A DNA stretch of 48,109 bases from the NCBI GenBank assembly GCA_945907755.1, contig CAMDTN010000018.1, positions 1 through 48,109 of the forward strand. The letters are read 5' to 3'. The notes beneath the pieces were generated by a model that was given only the letters and a program-made list of their open reading frames with translations, was not told the origin of the DNA and made no database searches. Positions 14,768 through 24,792 of the stretch are shown here, in pieces (the first letter of the stretch is position 1; every line of letters begins with the position of its first letter). The position numbers and the translations under genes were made by a program. This stretch comes from Singulisphaera sp. GP187 (GTDB taxonomy: Bacteria; Planctomycetota; GCA-002687715).

Positions 14768-17521
14768 ATGAACAAAACTCTACTGCTCGTTGTTGTGTTC
14801 GCGTGTTCCCTGCCGCTCTTCGCACAAGAGACGAGCAAGGCCGATGCCGCTCAGATTGCGCGGCTCGAACGCGTTGAAGAACTGAGCGAGGATCTCGCCA
14901 ACGATCTGTTGGAAATGTCGGTGGCGGTGCGCGACAAAGACGCCGTCGCCCTGCGCAACTTCTTCGCGGAATCGCTGTTCGCCGCACCGTTCGCCTGCAT
15001 GCCGCAAGCATTGCAGCAGAAGGTGAAGTGGATCAGCCAGCGCGCGTGGGCCCCAGCGGAAGCCGATGGCGCCGCAGCAGAGCAGCGCGCCGTCAGCGGC
15101 GCAGTTTTCCATGAACGCTGGATGCAGATGCTGACTAACTTCGCCTCCATCGAAGATGTGCGCTTCAAGATGAAGGAAGGCGACTTCAACGAAGCAGGCA
15201 CAGCCAAAGTGCGCGTGGCCTTCTATGTCATCGGGCGCAACACGCAGCAGCAACGCGAATGGTTGCGCGGCAATGTTTGGGTGGAAGCGGCCAAGTCCGA
15301 GGGGCACTGGCGTTGGTCCAGCTACAAACCGTTGTCCATCGATTCGCTGGTGGCTACGCAAGACCTCTTCACGGATGTGGCCGCAAGCACGGGCCTCGCG
15401 CTGGAACTCCCGGCTTACCAAGGCGGCTACGCCTGGTATGGCGCGGCCACTGCAGATTTGAACAACGACGGCACGCTGGACCTCGTGGCCACCACCGGCG
15501 GACGCAATCAGATTCACCTTGGCGACGGCGCAGGGCGCTTCACCGACGCCTCGCAATCCAGCGGCTTTGCAGCCTTGGCCAACGGCCTCGGCCCGTTGCT
15601 GCTGGACTACGACCATGACGGCGATGTCGATGTGTTCCTCACCGCCATCGGCACGCAATTGCTGTTCGAGAATCGCATGGTGCCCGACGGCAAGCTGAGC
15701 TTTGACGATGTGTCCGCCAGCAGCGGTGTGGCCCGCGACGCCGTTGGTTTTTCCGCCGCCGCCGCCGATGTCAACAACGACGGCTTCGAAGACATTTATG
15801 TGTGCTCGTACAACCATTACGGCCGCGTGACGCCGAACTCATGGTTCAAGGCCACCAACGGCACGCCCAATCTGCTCTTCATCAACAAAGGCGACGGCAC
15901 TTTCCGCGAAGCAGCGAAGGAATGGGGCGTCGATGATCGCCGCTGGAGCTACGCCGCGCAGTTCGCCGACCTTGATCGCGACGGGCGCATGGATTTGTAT
16001 GTGGCCAACGACTTCGGCGAGAAGGCGTTATTCATGAATAAGGGCGACCATTTCGTGGATGAAGCGGTGGCACGCGGCGCGAGTGACCCCGGCAACGGCA
16101 TGGGTGTGTCCTTCGGCGACTTCGACAACGACGGGCACTTGGACATTCACGCCAGCAACATGTCCAGCACTGCGGGCAACCGCATCATCGGCCGCATTTA
16201 TGCGGGCTCCACCGCGGGCAACAATGTGCTGAAGAAACTTGCAGCAGGCAACAATTTGCTGCGCAACAAAGGCGACGGCACTTTCGAGGACATCACCGCG
16301 GCTATCGGCGGCTTTTCCGGTGGCTGGGCTTGGGGTGGCGGCTTCATCGATTGCGACAACGATGGCTGGAGCGATTTCTTCTGTCCCAACGGTTTCGTAT
16401 CGGGCCCTTCGATGAAGGACACTTGAAGCCACTTCTGGCGTCAGGTCGTGACGCTCACCAATGATCCCAAAGCTGAATCGGCACTACGCGATGATCAAAC
16501 CCGCCTCATGGGCGAAAAGGGTTTCTCGTTCAGCGGCTATGAACGCGATCCATTGTTCTTGAACCTTGGCGGCAAGAAGGTGCTGGATATTTCCGGTGTC
16601 TCTGGCGTTGATTCCATCAGCGACGGGCGCGCCGGTGTGTTCGCCGATTTCGACAACGATGGCGACACCGACATCTTCATGAACACCATTCAAGGCGATG
16701 CGCACATTCTTTTCCGCAACAATGTGGGCGCAGCAGCCGGCTGGGTGCGCGTCAGTTTGGAAGGCAACGCCAAGATCGGGCCCGCAGCATGGGGCGCGCA
16801 AGTGCGCGTGAAAACTCCCGTCGGCGTGCAAACCAAGTTGAAGAGTTGTGGCGAGGGCTTCCTTTCGCAGCACGACCCACGCTTGCTCTTCGGGCTGCCG
16901 CAAGACGGTGCAGCTGAGTGGATCGAAGTGTGCTGGCCAGGCGGCGCAGTAGACCGCTTCACCGGGCCGTTCAAAGCTGGCAGCGAAGTGCTGCTGCGGC
17001 CAGCGGCGAAGGAAGCGCAAATCATTTCGAGCAAACGCACCTGCCTCGCCGATCCGCCATCCGCCTCGGATCACGCGCTGCGGCGCTTGAAGCTGCGCCA
17101 AGGCGCACAGGTGCCGGACCTCGCCATCAGCGACAGCGCGGGCAAGGCCACAACGCTGCGTGCGGGCCTGCGCCCCGGCCGCAAGATGCTGCTGAACCTA
17201 TGGGCCACTTGGTGCACCAACTGCGCGGTGGAAATGCCGCTGCTCAGCAAAATGGCACCTGCGCTCACAGCCAAGGGCATCGATCTGTGCGGCCTCAGCC
17301 TCGACACGACTGCGGGTGTGGACATCGCTGCTTGGGCACAAACCAAGCAAGTCACTTACCCGCTGTTCCTAGGCGGAACTAACGCTGCCGCGGCGCTGTA
17401 TGCGAGCCCGCAGATCACCGTGCCGGTGACGATCCTCATAGATGCCAACGGCATAGTGCTGCAAGCATGGAATGGTTGGAACGCTGAAGTGGAAGCAGCC
17501 ATCAGCGCGCTTACGCGCTAA
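14768..17521 (+). CDS. Predicted selenoprotein: FG-GAP/CRTAC1-ASPIC protein with TlpA domain
   Basis: Reading TGA 16424 as selenocysteine gives 917 aa in one frame with Sec at residue 553. The order is: signal peptide (1-19, MNKTLLLVVVFACSLPLFA); a helical and NTF2-like N-terminal region (20-190); FG-GAP/VCBS calcium-loop repeats (DLNNDGTLD, DYDHDGDVDV, DVNNDGFEDI, DFDNDGHLDI); Sec in KDT-U-SHFWRQVV; another repeat (DFDNDGDTDI); an ASPIC/UnbV domain (about 655-745, GAQVRVKT, FGLPQDGAAEWIEVCWPGG); and a TlpA/thioredoxin domain with WATWCTNC (C816, C819). The protein should act outside the cytoplasmic membrane. All domains continue in the same frame after the TGA, and a SECIS-like hairpin follows it. 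AGAGG about 6 nt before ATG 14768 supports the start. The alternatives are a nonsense mutation or sequencing error, but no other lesion is seen in 2.7 kb. The redox role is inferred. Confidence 0.8.
16424..16456 (+). promoter_or_regulatory. UGA(Sec) codon and bacterial SECIS-like hairpin
   Basis: The in-frame TGA is at 16424-16426. A 10-nt spacer is followed by the stem GGCGTCA (16437-16443), the loop GGTCG (16444-16448) and the stem TGACGCT (16449-16455), giving six Watson-Crick pairs plus a G-U pair. The distance from UGA to the loop is 17 nt. The loop starts with two G and contains GGUC. The E. coli fdhF SECIS has the same GGUC loop at nearly the same distance from its UGA. Known bacterial SECIS elements need a G in the first two loop positions and roughly this spacing for SelB binding; both hold here. 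Confidence 0.75.
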
Positions 17522-17532
17522 ACGAAGGTCTC

Positions 17533-17559
17533 GCCGCTGCGCTCGCGGAGCGCGGCGGC
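17533..17559. other. GC-rich hairpin between the two FG-GAP genes
   Basis: GCCGCTGCGCT and AGCGCGGCGGC form an 11-bp stem with one mismatch and a 5-nt loop. It starts 11 nt after the stop of the predicted selenoprotein gene. No T run follows, so it may protect the mRNA end or attenuate transcription rather than be a standard intrinsic terminator. Confidence 0.4.
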
Positions 17560-17587
17560 TGCGCGGCGCCTTGGTAGTCTTTCCGCC

Positions 17588-20500
17588 ATGCACGACACAG
17601 CACGCATTCTGGTGATGTTTCTTTGTTTTGTCACCGCATTGCAGGCACAAGACAAGACCGAAGAAGCGTGGCGGCACGTCAACGCTGGCGTGGCGTTGCT
17701 GGAGCAATACAGCAACGAGAAAGCTGCGGTGGAGTTTCGCGCGGCGCTGGAGTTAGACCCGAAACTGAATGCGGCACGCATCAACTTGGCCATCGCGCTG
17801 CACCATGCGTCGCTGATCCCAGAAGCCTTGGCGGAAGCCTCGAAGGCAGCAGAAGCCGCGCCGGATTCCCCCCACGCGCACTATTTGGTGGCTTTGAATG
17901 CGCGCCAATCCAACGACTTGCCGCTGGCGCGCGCGTCGTTCGAGCGTGTCCACCAACTGGACCCAACAGATACTGCCACGCGCATCCACTTGGCACGGCT
18001 GTGCATGGAGGCGCAAGAGTTCCCTCGGGCTTTGGAATTGTTGACCGACGCCGCGGAGCGCGAACCCTTCAACACCACCGCGGTCTACAACCTCGGCATG
18101 ACCTTGCAGCGCTTGGGCCGCCGCGACGAAGCCAAACCATTGCTGCAACGCTTTCAGCAATTGCGCACCAGCGGCTACGCCACTGCGCTGGGCACTCAGT
18201 ATTTGGAAGCAGGCCGTTATGCAGCAGCGGTTACCGCTGACGCGCGCACGCAACCCTTCGTTTCAACCGGCGCCAGTGTGGCCCTCACCGTTCCAGAGGC
18301 GCTACGTGGTGCTGTGCCTGCCTGCGACGCCGCGAAACCCGCTGCGAAAATAAACCTCGCCGACATTGATGCCGATGGCGACGAAGACGCGCTGCTGTGC
18401 GGGCCTGACGGCGCGCGCGTATGGCTGAACACCGCGGGCAGTTTCAAAGCCGGCGCGCAATTGTTCGATGCTGCCACCTATGGCGCGTTGGCTGGCGACA
18501 TGAATGCTGATGGCGCGAACGACATCGTGCTCTTGACCGCAGCAGGCGTGCGCATCCTCTGCAATAGTGCCGATGGCTTCGTTGATGCCACAGCACAGGC
18601 GGGCTTCCCCGCCGCCCTCGGGCACTTGCACTGCGGCGCGCTGGCCGATGTTGACCACGATGGAGACTTAGACATCTTGCTGGGCGCCAGCGAAGGCGTG
18701 CAACTGCTGCGCAACAATGGCGACGGCACCTTTCTGGACATCACTGCAAATGCAGGTGTCGGCAACAAAGAAGCGGTGCATGCCATCGCTGCCAGCGATT
18801 TGGACAACGGCCGCGACATCGATCTCGTACTGGCACTGTCGAGCGGCGCCAGAATCGCCAAGAACCACCGCGACGGAACGTTCGCAGCAACAGCGCTGGG
18901 CACTCCTGCACAAGCAGTGCGCGTCTTAGCCATTGGCGACAGCAATAAGGACGGTTTCGAAGATCTCTTCCTTGGCGGTGAAGCGGCGGCGGAACACTTG
19001 CAAAGCAATGGGCGCGGCGGCTATTCCACCGTTTCCATGGCCATCGCTCACAGCGACACTGCACTGTTCACCGACATCGACAACGACGGCTGGCTGGATT
19101 TGTTGGTGCTGGCGGATGGCCGCGTGCTGTGGTGCCGCGGCGCCCCTGCTGGCCTGCAAGCTCCCGTTATTCTCAGTGGTGAAGCCACGCTTGCCACCCG
19201 CGCAATGGCAGCAGCGGACATCGATGGCGACGGCGACAGCGACATTGTGTGCGCGGATGCCAGCGCCCACCCGCAAGTGCTGCTGAACAGCGTCACCCCA
19301 AGCGCGCGTGCGCTGGAATTGTCGTTGACAGGGCGCGTGTCCAATCGCTCGGGCTTCGGCACCAAGATTGATCTGCGCGCAGGCAGCCTGACACAGAAAC
19401 TGGAAACAGGCAGCAGTTTTCCACCGAATAGACCCGCCGTGCCGCATTGTGGCCTCGGGAACAGAACGCAAGTGGACGCGGTGCGCTTGCTGTGGCCTTC
19501 GGGCAATGTGCAGGCCGAATTGCCAACGCGCACAACGCCGCTGCATTGGAAGATCGAAGAAGTGGATCGCAAGCCGTCGTCGTGCCCCAACCTTTACACA
19601 TGGAATGGGCACCAATTCCAGTTCATCACAGATTTCATGGGCGGCGGCGAAATGGGTGCGTGGGTGGAAGAGGGTTTGCGCAATTCTCCAGACCCTGAAG
19701 AATATGTGCGCATTCCGCCCGGGGCATTAGTGCCCCGCAACGGCTTCTTGGAATTGCGCGTGACCAACGAACTGGAAGAGGCGCTGTTCATCGATCATCT
19801 TTCGCTGCTCGCAGTGGATCACCCATCGGGCATCCATGTGTTCCCCAACGAAGGCATGAGCTTTGTGGCCCCTCGCCCATGGCAATTGCATGCGCTGAGT
19901 GATTTGCAGTCAGCACTACGCGTCACTGATTCTCTGGGCCGCGAGCACACGGACAGCGTGGCCGTTGTGGACCGCAGCAGCGCCGCCGAGTTTTTCCGCA
20001 CCGCCATTCGCGGGTTTTCCACAGCGCACTGGCTGCAATTCGAATTCGCAACCATCCCAGAACACCCTGTGCTGTTGCTCAGCGGCTGGACGGATTACGC
20101 CTTCAGCAGCGACACACGCCGAGCGCAGCAGGCGGGCTTGCAACTCAACCCACCGAGCCTCGAAGCACAGCAGCCTGATGGCTCGTGGCGCGTGGTGGAA
20201 AGCGACATCGGCATTCCGGTGGGCAGTCCGCAATCCTATTGCGTCGACTTGCACGGCAAGCTGCACCGCGGCGTGACACGCTTGCGGCTCAGCACGAATA
20301 TGTGCGTGCATTGGGACAGAATCGCACTCGCGCAAGGCCATCCAGAACTACGCCCGCAAGTCAGTCGCGCACTGCCGCACACGGCCAACCTTGCATGGCG
20401 CGGTTATTCCGGCTTGCGTCCGACAAGCGCTAACAGCACCGGTGGTTTCGACTATGCCCGCGTCGCCTGCGCAGCACAGTGGAAAACTTTCGCAGGATTC

Positions 20501-20851
20501 TTCACACGCTTCGGCGAAGTCAACTCGCTGCTGGATGCGGTGGATGACATCTTTGTCGTCAGTGCCAGCGGCGACGAAATCGCGTTGCAATTCCGCGAGC
20601 AAGATTTCCCAGCATTGCGCGCTGGCTGGACGCGCACTTGGATGCTGCATGCCGATGGCTTCAGCAAAGAAATGGACCCCAATTCCGCCACGCCCGACAG
20701 CTTGCTGCCTTTGCCATTCCACGGCATGAGCCGCTATCCCTACGGCAGCAACGAACACTTCCCCATGACGCCTGAGCGTGAAGCCATCATGCGACGGTAC
20801 AACACGCGCCACCTCCGCAGCCGCATCCCCGCCGCTGTACAGGCACGCTGA
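17588..20851 (+). CDS. Exported TPR/FG-GAP/ASPIC-UnbV repeat protein
   Basis: The product is 1087 aa. It has a signal peptide (MHDTARILVMFLCFVTALQA) and several TPR units over about residues 25-200 (for example AAVEFRAALELDPKLNAARI). FG-GAP/VCBS repeats follow over about 240-560, with calcium loops such as DIDADGDED, DVDHDGDLDI, DIDNDGWLDL and DIDGDGDSDI. An ASPIC/UnbV domain (about 575-660, FGTKIDLRAG, AVRLLWPSGN) precedes a roughly 430-residue C-terminal region beginning TWNGHQFQFITDFMGGGEMG, which is seen with CRTAC1-like proteins but has no function I can name. The protein is extracellular or periplasmic and probably a beta-propeller scaffold. It lies 66 nt downstream of the predicted selenoprotein gene and may be co-transcribed. 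No in-frame TGA is present. Confidence 0.8.
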   Translation: MHDTARILVMFLCFVTALQAQDKTEEAWRHVNAGVALLEQYSNEKAAVEFRAALELDPKLNAARINLAIALHHASLIPEALAEASKAAEAAPDSPHAHYLVALNARQSNDLPLARASFERVHQLDPTDTATRIHLARLCMEAQEFPRALELLTDAAEREPFNTTAVYNLGMTLQRLGRRDEAKPLLQRFQQLRTSGYATALGTQYLEAGRYAAAVTADARTQPFVSTGASVALTVPEALRGAVPACDAAKPAAKINLADIDADGDEDALLCGPDGARVWLNTAGSFKAGAQLFDAATYGALAGDMNADGANDIVLLTAAGVRILCNSADGFVDATAQAGFPAALGHLHCGALADVDHDGDLDILLGASEGVQLLRNNGDGTFLDITANAGVGNKEAVHAIAASDLDNGRDIDLVLALSSGARIAKNHRDGTFAATALGTPAQAVRVLAIGDSNKDGFEDLFLGGEAAAEHLQSNGRGGYSTVSMAIAHSDTALFTDIDNDGWLDLLVLADGRVLWCRGAPAGLQAPVILSGEATLATRAMAAADIDGDGDSDIVCADASAHPQVLLNSVTPSARALELSLTGRVSNRSGFGTKIDLRAGSLTQKLETGSSFPPNRPAVPHCGLGNRTQVDAVRLLWPSGNVQAELPTRTTPLHWKIEEVDRKPSSCPNLYTWNGHQFQFITDFMGGGEMGAWVEEGLRNSPDPEEYVRIPPGALVPRNGFLELRVTNELEEALFIDHLSLLAVDHPSGIHVFPNEGMSFVAPRPWQLHALSDLQSALRVTDSLGREHTDSVAVVDRSSAAEFFRTAIRGFSTAHWLQFEFATIPEHPVLLLSGWTDYAFSSDTRRAQQAGLQLNPPSLEAQQPDGSWRVVESDIGIPVGSPQSYCVDLHGKLHRGVTRLRLSTNMCVHWDRIALAQGHPELRPQVSRALPHTANLAWRGYSGLRPTSANSTGGFDYARVACAAQWKTFAGFFTRFGEVNSLLDAVDDIFVVSASGDEIALQFREQDFPALRAGWTRTWMLHADGFSKEMDPNSATPDSLLPLPFHGMSRYPYGSNEHFPMTPEREAIMRRYNTRHLRSRIPAAVQAR

Positions 20852-20857
20852 CGCTGG

Positions 20858-21676
20858 CTATTGCTCGAAGGTGTGTTCGGGCCCGGGGAAAGTGCCGCTG
20901 ACAACATCGGCGTGATATTGGCGCAGTGCGGCGCGGATGGTGTCGGCCACGGTGGCGTAGCGCTTGGCGTGCTTGGGCAAAAAGTCTTCGTAGAGGCCCA
21001 TGATGTCGTGAAAGACTTGGATCTGTCCATCGCAGCCAGGGCCCGCACCAATGCCGATGGTGGGAATGCTGAGCATGGAACTGATCTGTGTCGCCAGAGG
21101 CGCGGGTACGAGCTCCAGCACCACAGCAAACGCGCCAGCTTTTTCGAGCGCCTGCGCAGCCGCGATGAGACGGCTGGCCGCCTCTTCGCTGCGGCCCTGC
21201 ACGCGGTAGCCACCGATCATGTGGATGGATTGCGGCGTCAGCCCGATGTGCCCCATCACGGGAATGCCCGAAGCCACCAGCGCGCCGACCACCGGCGCCA
21301 TGCGCCGTCCGCCTTCGACCTTCACAGCTTGCGCGCCGCCCTCTTGCATGGCGCGTCGCGCCGTCGACAGACTCAGGTGCAAATCTGACGCCGAATAGGT
21401 CGCGAATGGCAGATCGATAACGATCATGGCCTGTTTCGCACCGCGCGCCACAGCAGCGCTGTGGTGGATCATCATGTCCAAGGTCACGCGCAGGGTCGAA
21501 TCGAAGCCGTGCACCACCATGCCCAACGAATCGCCAACCAACACCGCAGGAAACCCAATGTCATCAGTGATGCGCGCTGTGGGAAAGTCGTAGCAAGTGA
21601 CCATGGTGATGCGCTGCCCGCGTTCCTTCATGGCACGGAAGTCGTGAATAGTGGTGCGGCGTTTGGGTGCGCTCAT
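20858..21676 (-). CDS. panB: 3-methyl-2-oxobutanoate hydroxymethyltransferase
   Basis: The product is 272 aa, standard for PanB. Conserved elements are the N-terminal MVTCYDFPTARI, the metal-binding D49 in VGDSLGMV and D88 in IDLPF, KVEGG (K119, E121), and a C-terminal GIGAGPGCDGQIQVFHDIMG. It transfers a hydroxymethyl group from methylene-tetrahydrofolate to 2-oxoisovalerate, the first committed step to pantothenate, in the cytoplasm. It starts 1 nt after the guaA stop and is probably the third gene of a guaB-guaA-panB operon. panC and panD are not in the window. Confidence 0.96.
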   Translation of the reverse strand: MSAPKRRTTIHDFRAMKERGQRITMVTCYDFPTARITDDIGFPAVLVGDSLGMVVHGFDSTLRVTLDMMIHHSAAVARGAKQAMIVIDLPFATYSASDLHLSLSTARRAMQEGGAQAVKVEGGRRMAPVVGALVASGIPVMGHIGLTPQSIHMIGGYRVQGRSEEAASRLIAAAQALEKAGAFAVVLELVPAPLATQISSMLSIPTIGIGAGPGCDGQIQVFHDIMGLYEDFLPKHAKRYATVADTIRAALRQYHADVVSGTFPGPEHTFEQ

Positions 21677-21677
21677 G

Positions 21678-23246
21678 TCACTCCCATTCTATGGTGGCGG
21701 GCGGTTTCGAGGAGATGTCGTAAACCACGCGATTGATGCCACGCACTTCGTTCACGATGCGGCGGGAAATCGTAGCCAGCACTTCGTAAGGCAACCGCGC
21801 CCATTCGGCAGTCATCGCGTCCACCGAAGTCACCGCACGCACGGCGCAAGTGTTTTCATAGGTGCGGCCGTCGCCCATCACCCCCACTGATTGCACCGGC
21901 AGTAGCACTGCAAAAGCCTGCCAAATCTGCCGATCCAACCCCGCCCGAGTAATTTCTTCGCGCACGACTAAATCCGCTTTGCGCAGCACCGCCAACCGCT
22001 CTTCGGTCACCTCGCCCAAGACGCGCACGGCCAAGCCCGGCCCCGGGAAAGGCTGACGCCACACCAAGTGATCCGGAATGCCCAACTCGTGGCCCAACGC
22101 GCGCACTTCATCTTTGAATAAATCGCGCAGCGGTTCGATGAGCGTGAAGCCCAAGTCCTTGGGCAAGCCACCCACATTGTGATGTGTCTTAATAACGGCC
22201 GTGGGGCCGCCGAATGCCGACTGGCTTTCAATGACATCGGGGTACAGCGTGCCTTGCACCAAGAACTGCGCGCCGTGCTCGCGCGCCAGCAATTGCTCGG
22301 CGCGGAATGTCTCGACAAACACGCGCCCGATGACTTTGCGTTTCTGCTCGGGGTCGCTGATGCCCTTCAGTTCGCTCAAGAAATGCGGCCCAGCGGACAC
22401 GCACTTGAAGTTCATGTGAAAATTGTCGGTGAAAAAACCAATGACATCGTGCACTTCGCCTTCGCGCAACAAACCGTTGTCGACAAAAACGCAATCGAGA
22501 CGGTCGCCGATAGCTCTGTGTAGCAGCACTGCGGCCACCGTTGAATCCACCCCGCCGCTGACACCGCACAGCGCGCGCCCTGTGCCCACGGTTTCGCGGA
22601 TGCGCGCTGTCCATTCCTCGATAAACGAAGCCATGCGCCAATCGCCGCTGACACCGCAAATGCGGAAAAGGAAATTGCGCAGCACCGCCGCGCCATGCTC
22701 GGAGTGCACTACTTCGGGATGGAACTGCAAACCGTACAAGCGCCGCCCCGCGCTCTTGAAGCGCACGGCTGCGTAGGGGCAAGTGGGTGTGGCCGCCAAC
22801 GCGTCGAATAGACCTTCCGCAGCGTGCACTTGGTCGCCGTGGCTCATCCACACCGCTTGCGTTGCTGGCGTGCCGGCGAACAGGCCGTCATCGGATGCGC
22901 CATTGCACACCAAATTACGGTGCCCGAATTCGCGCTCCGCTGCTGGCTTCACGCTGGCGCCCAACAAGTGCGAAATCAATTGCATGCCGTAGCAGATGCC
23001 CAGCACGGGCACGCCGAGGTCCAGCACTGCGGGGTCGAGGGTAGGCGCGCCGTTCTCGTAGACCGAGTTGGGACCGCCCGACAGAATCACGCCCTTCAAC
23101 TGGGGGCCCTGCAATTCCGAGGCCTTCACCTTGGGAGTGACGATGCGGCAGAAGACTTGGGCCTCGCGCACACGCCGTGCGATCAACTGCGCGTACTGCG
23201 ACCCATAATCGACGATCACAATCTCTTCGTGGCGAATGGAGGCCAA
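21678..23246 (-). CDS. guaA: GMP synthase (glutamine-hydrolysing)
   Basis: The product is about 522 aa with a TTG start at 23246. The frame is open upstream but would overlap guaB by 140 nt. The homology begins right after the TTG ([18 protein letters not shown]), and GGGAG lies 9-13 nt before it. The class I amidotransferase domain has the catalytic Cys in LGICYGMQL (C85) and the ATP-pyrophosphatase domain has the P-loop SGGVDST. The C-terminal GMP-synthase dimerisation domain is complete and ends [17 protein letters not shown]. It converts XMP to GMP with glutamine and ATP. The start is 1 nt after the guaB stop, so expression is coupled. Confidence 0.96.
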   Translation of the reverse strand: MASIRHEEIVIVDYGSQYAQLIARRVREAQVFCRIVTPKVKASELQGPQLKGVILSGGPNSVYENGAPTLDPAVLDLGVPVLGICYGMQLISHLLGASVKPAAEREFGHRNLVCNGASDDGLFAGTPATQAVWMSHGDQVHAAEGLFDALAATPTCPYAAVRFKSAGRRLYGLQFHPEVVHSEHGAAVLRNFLFRICGVSGDWRMASFIEEWTARIRETVGTGRALCGVSGGVDSTVAAVLLHRAIGDRLDCVFVDNGLLREGEVHDVIGFFTDNFHMNFKCVSAGPHFLSELKGISDPEQKRKVIGRVFVETFRAEQLLAREHGAQFLVQGTLYPDVIESQSAFGGPTAVIKTHHNVGGLPKDLGFTLIEPLRDLFKDEVRALGHELGIPDHLVWRQPFPGPGLAVRVLGEVTEERLAVLRKADLVVREEITRAGLDRQIWQAFAVLLPVQSVGVMGDGRTYENTCAVRAVTSVDAMTAEWARLPYEVLATISRRIVNEVRGINRVVYDISSKPPATIEWE

Positions 23247-23247
23247 T

Positions 23248-24756
<1,509 letters not shown>

Positions 24757-24792
24757 TTAGGAAGGGAGAGCGTAGCCCTATGCCCTGCCTGT

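Noticed and set aside
14780-15817. 345-codon antisense frame over the predicted selenoprotein gene
   Set aside because: The antisense product is Val/Ala/His-rich and unlike any domain; the sense strand has signal peptide and FG-GAP loops.
16448-17521. Separate gene starting at GTG 16448 instead of read-through of TGA 16424
   Set aside because: The frame is the same as upstream, the start lies in the middle of the repeat domain, there is no ribosome binding site or signal peptide, and the product would be a cytoplasmic fragment of an exported domain set.
21856-22062. Small minus-strand frame inside guaA
   Set aside because: Shadow of the conserved GuaA coding sequence in another frame.
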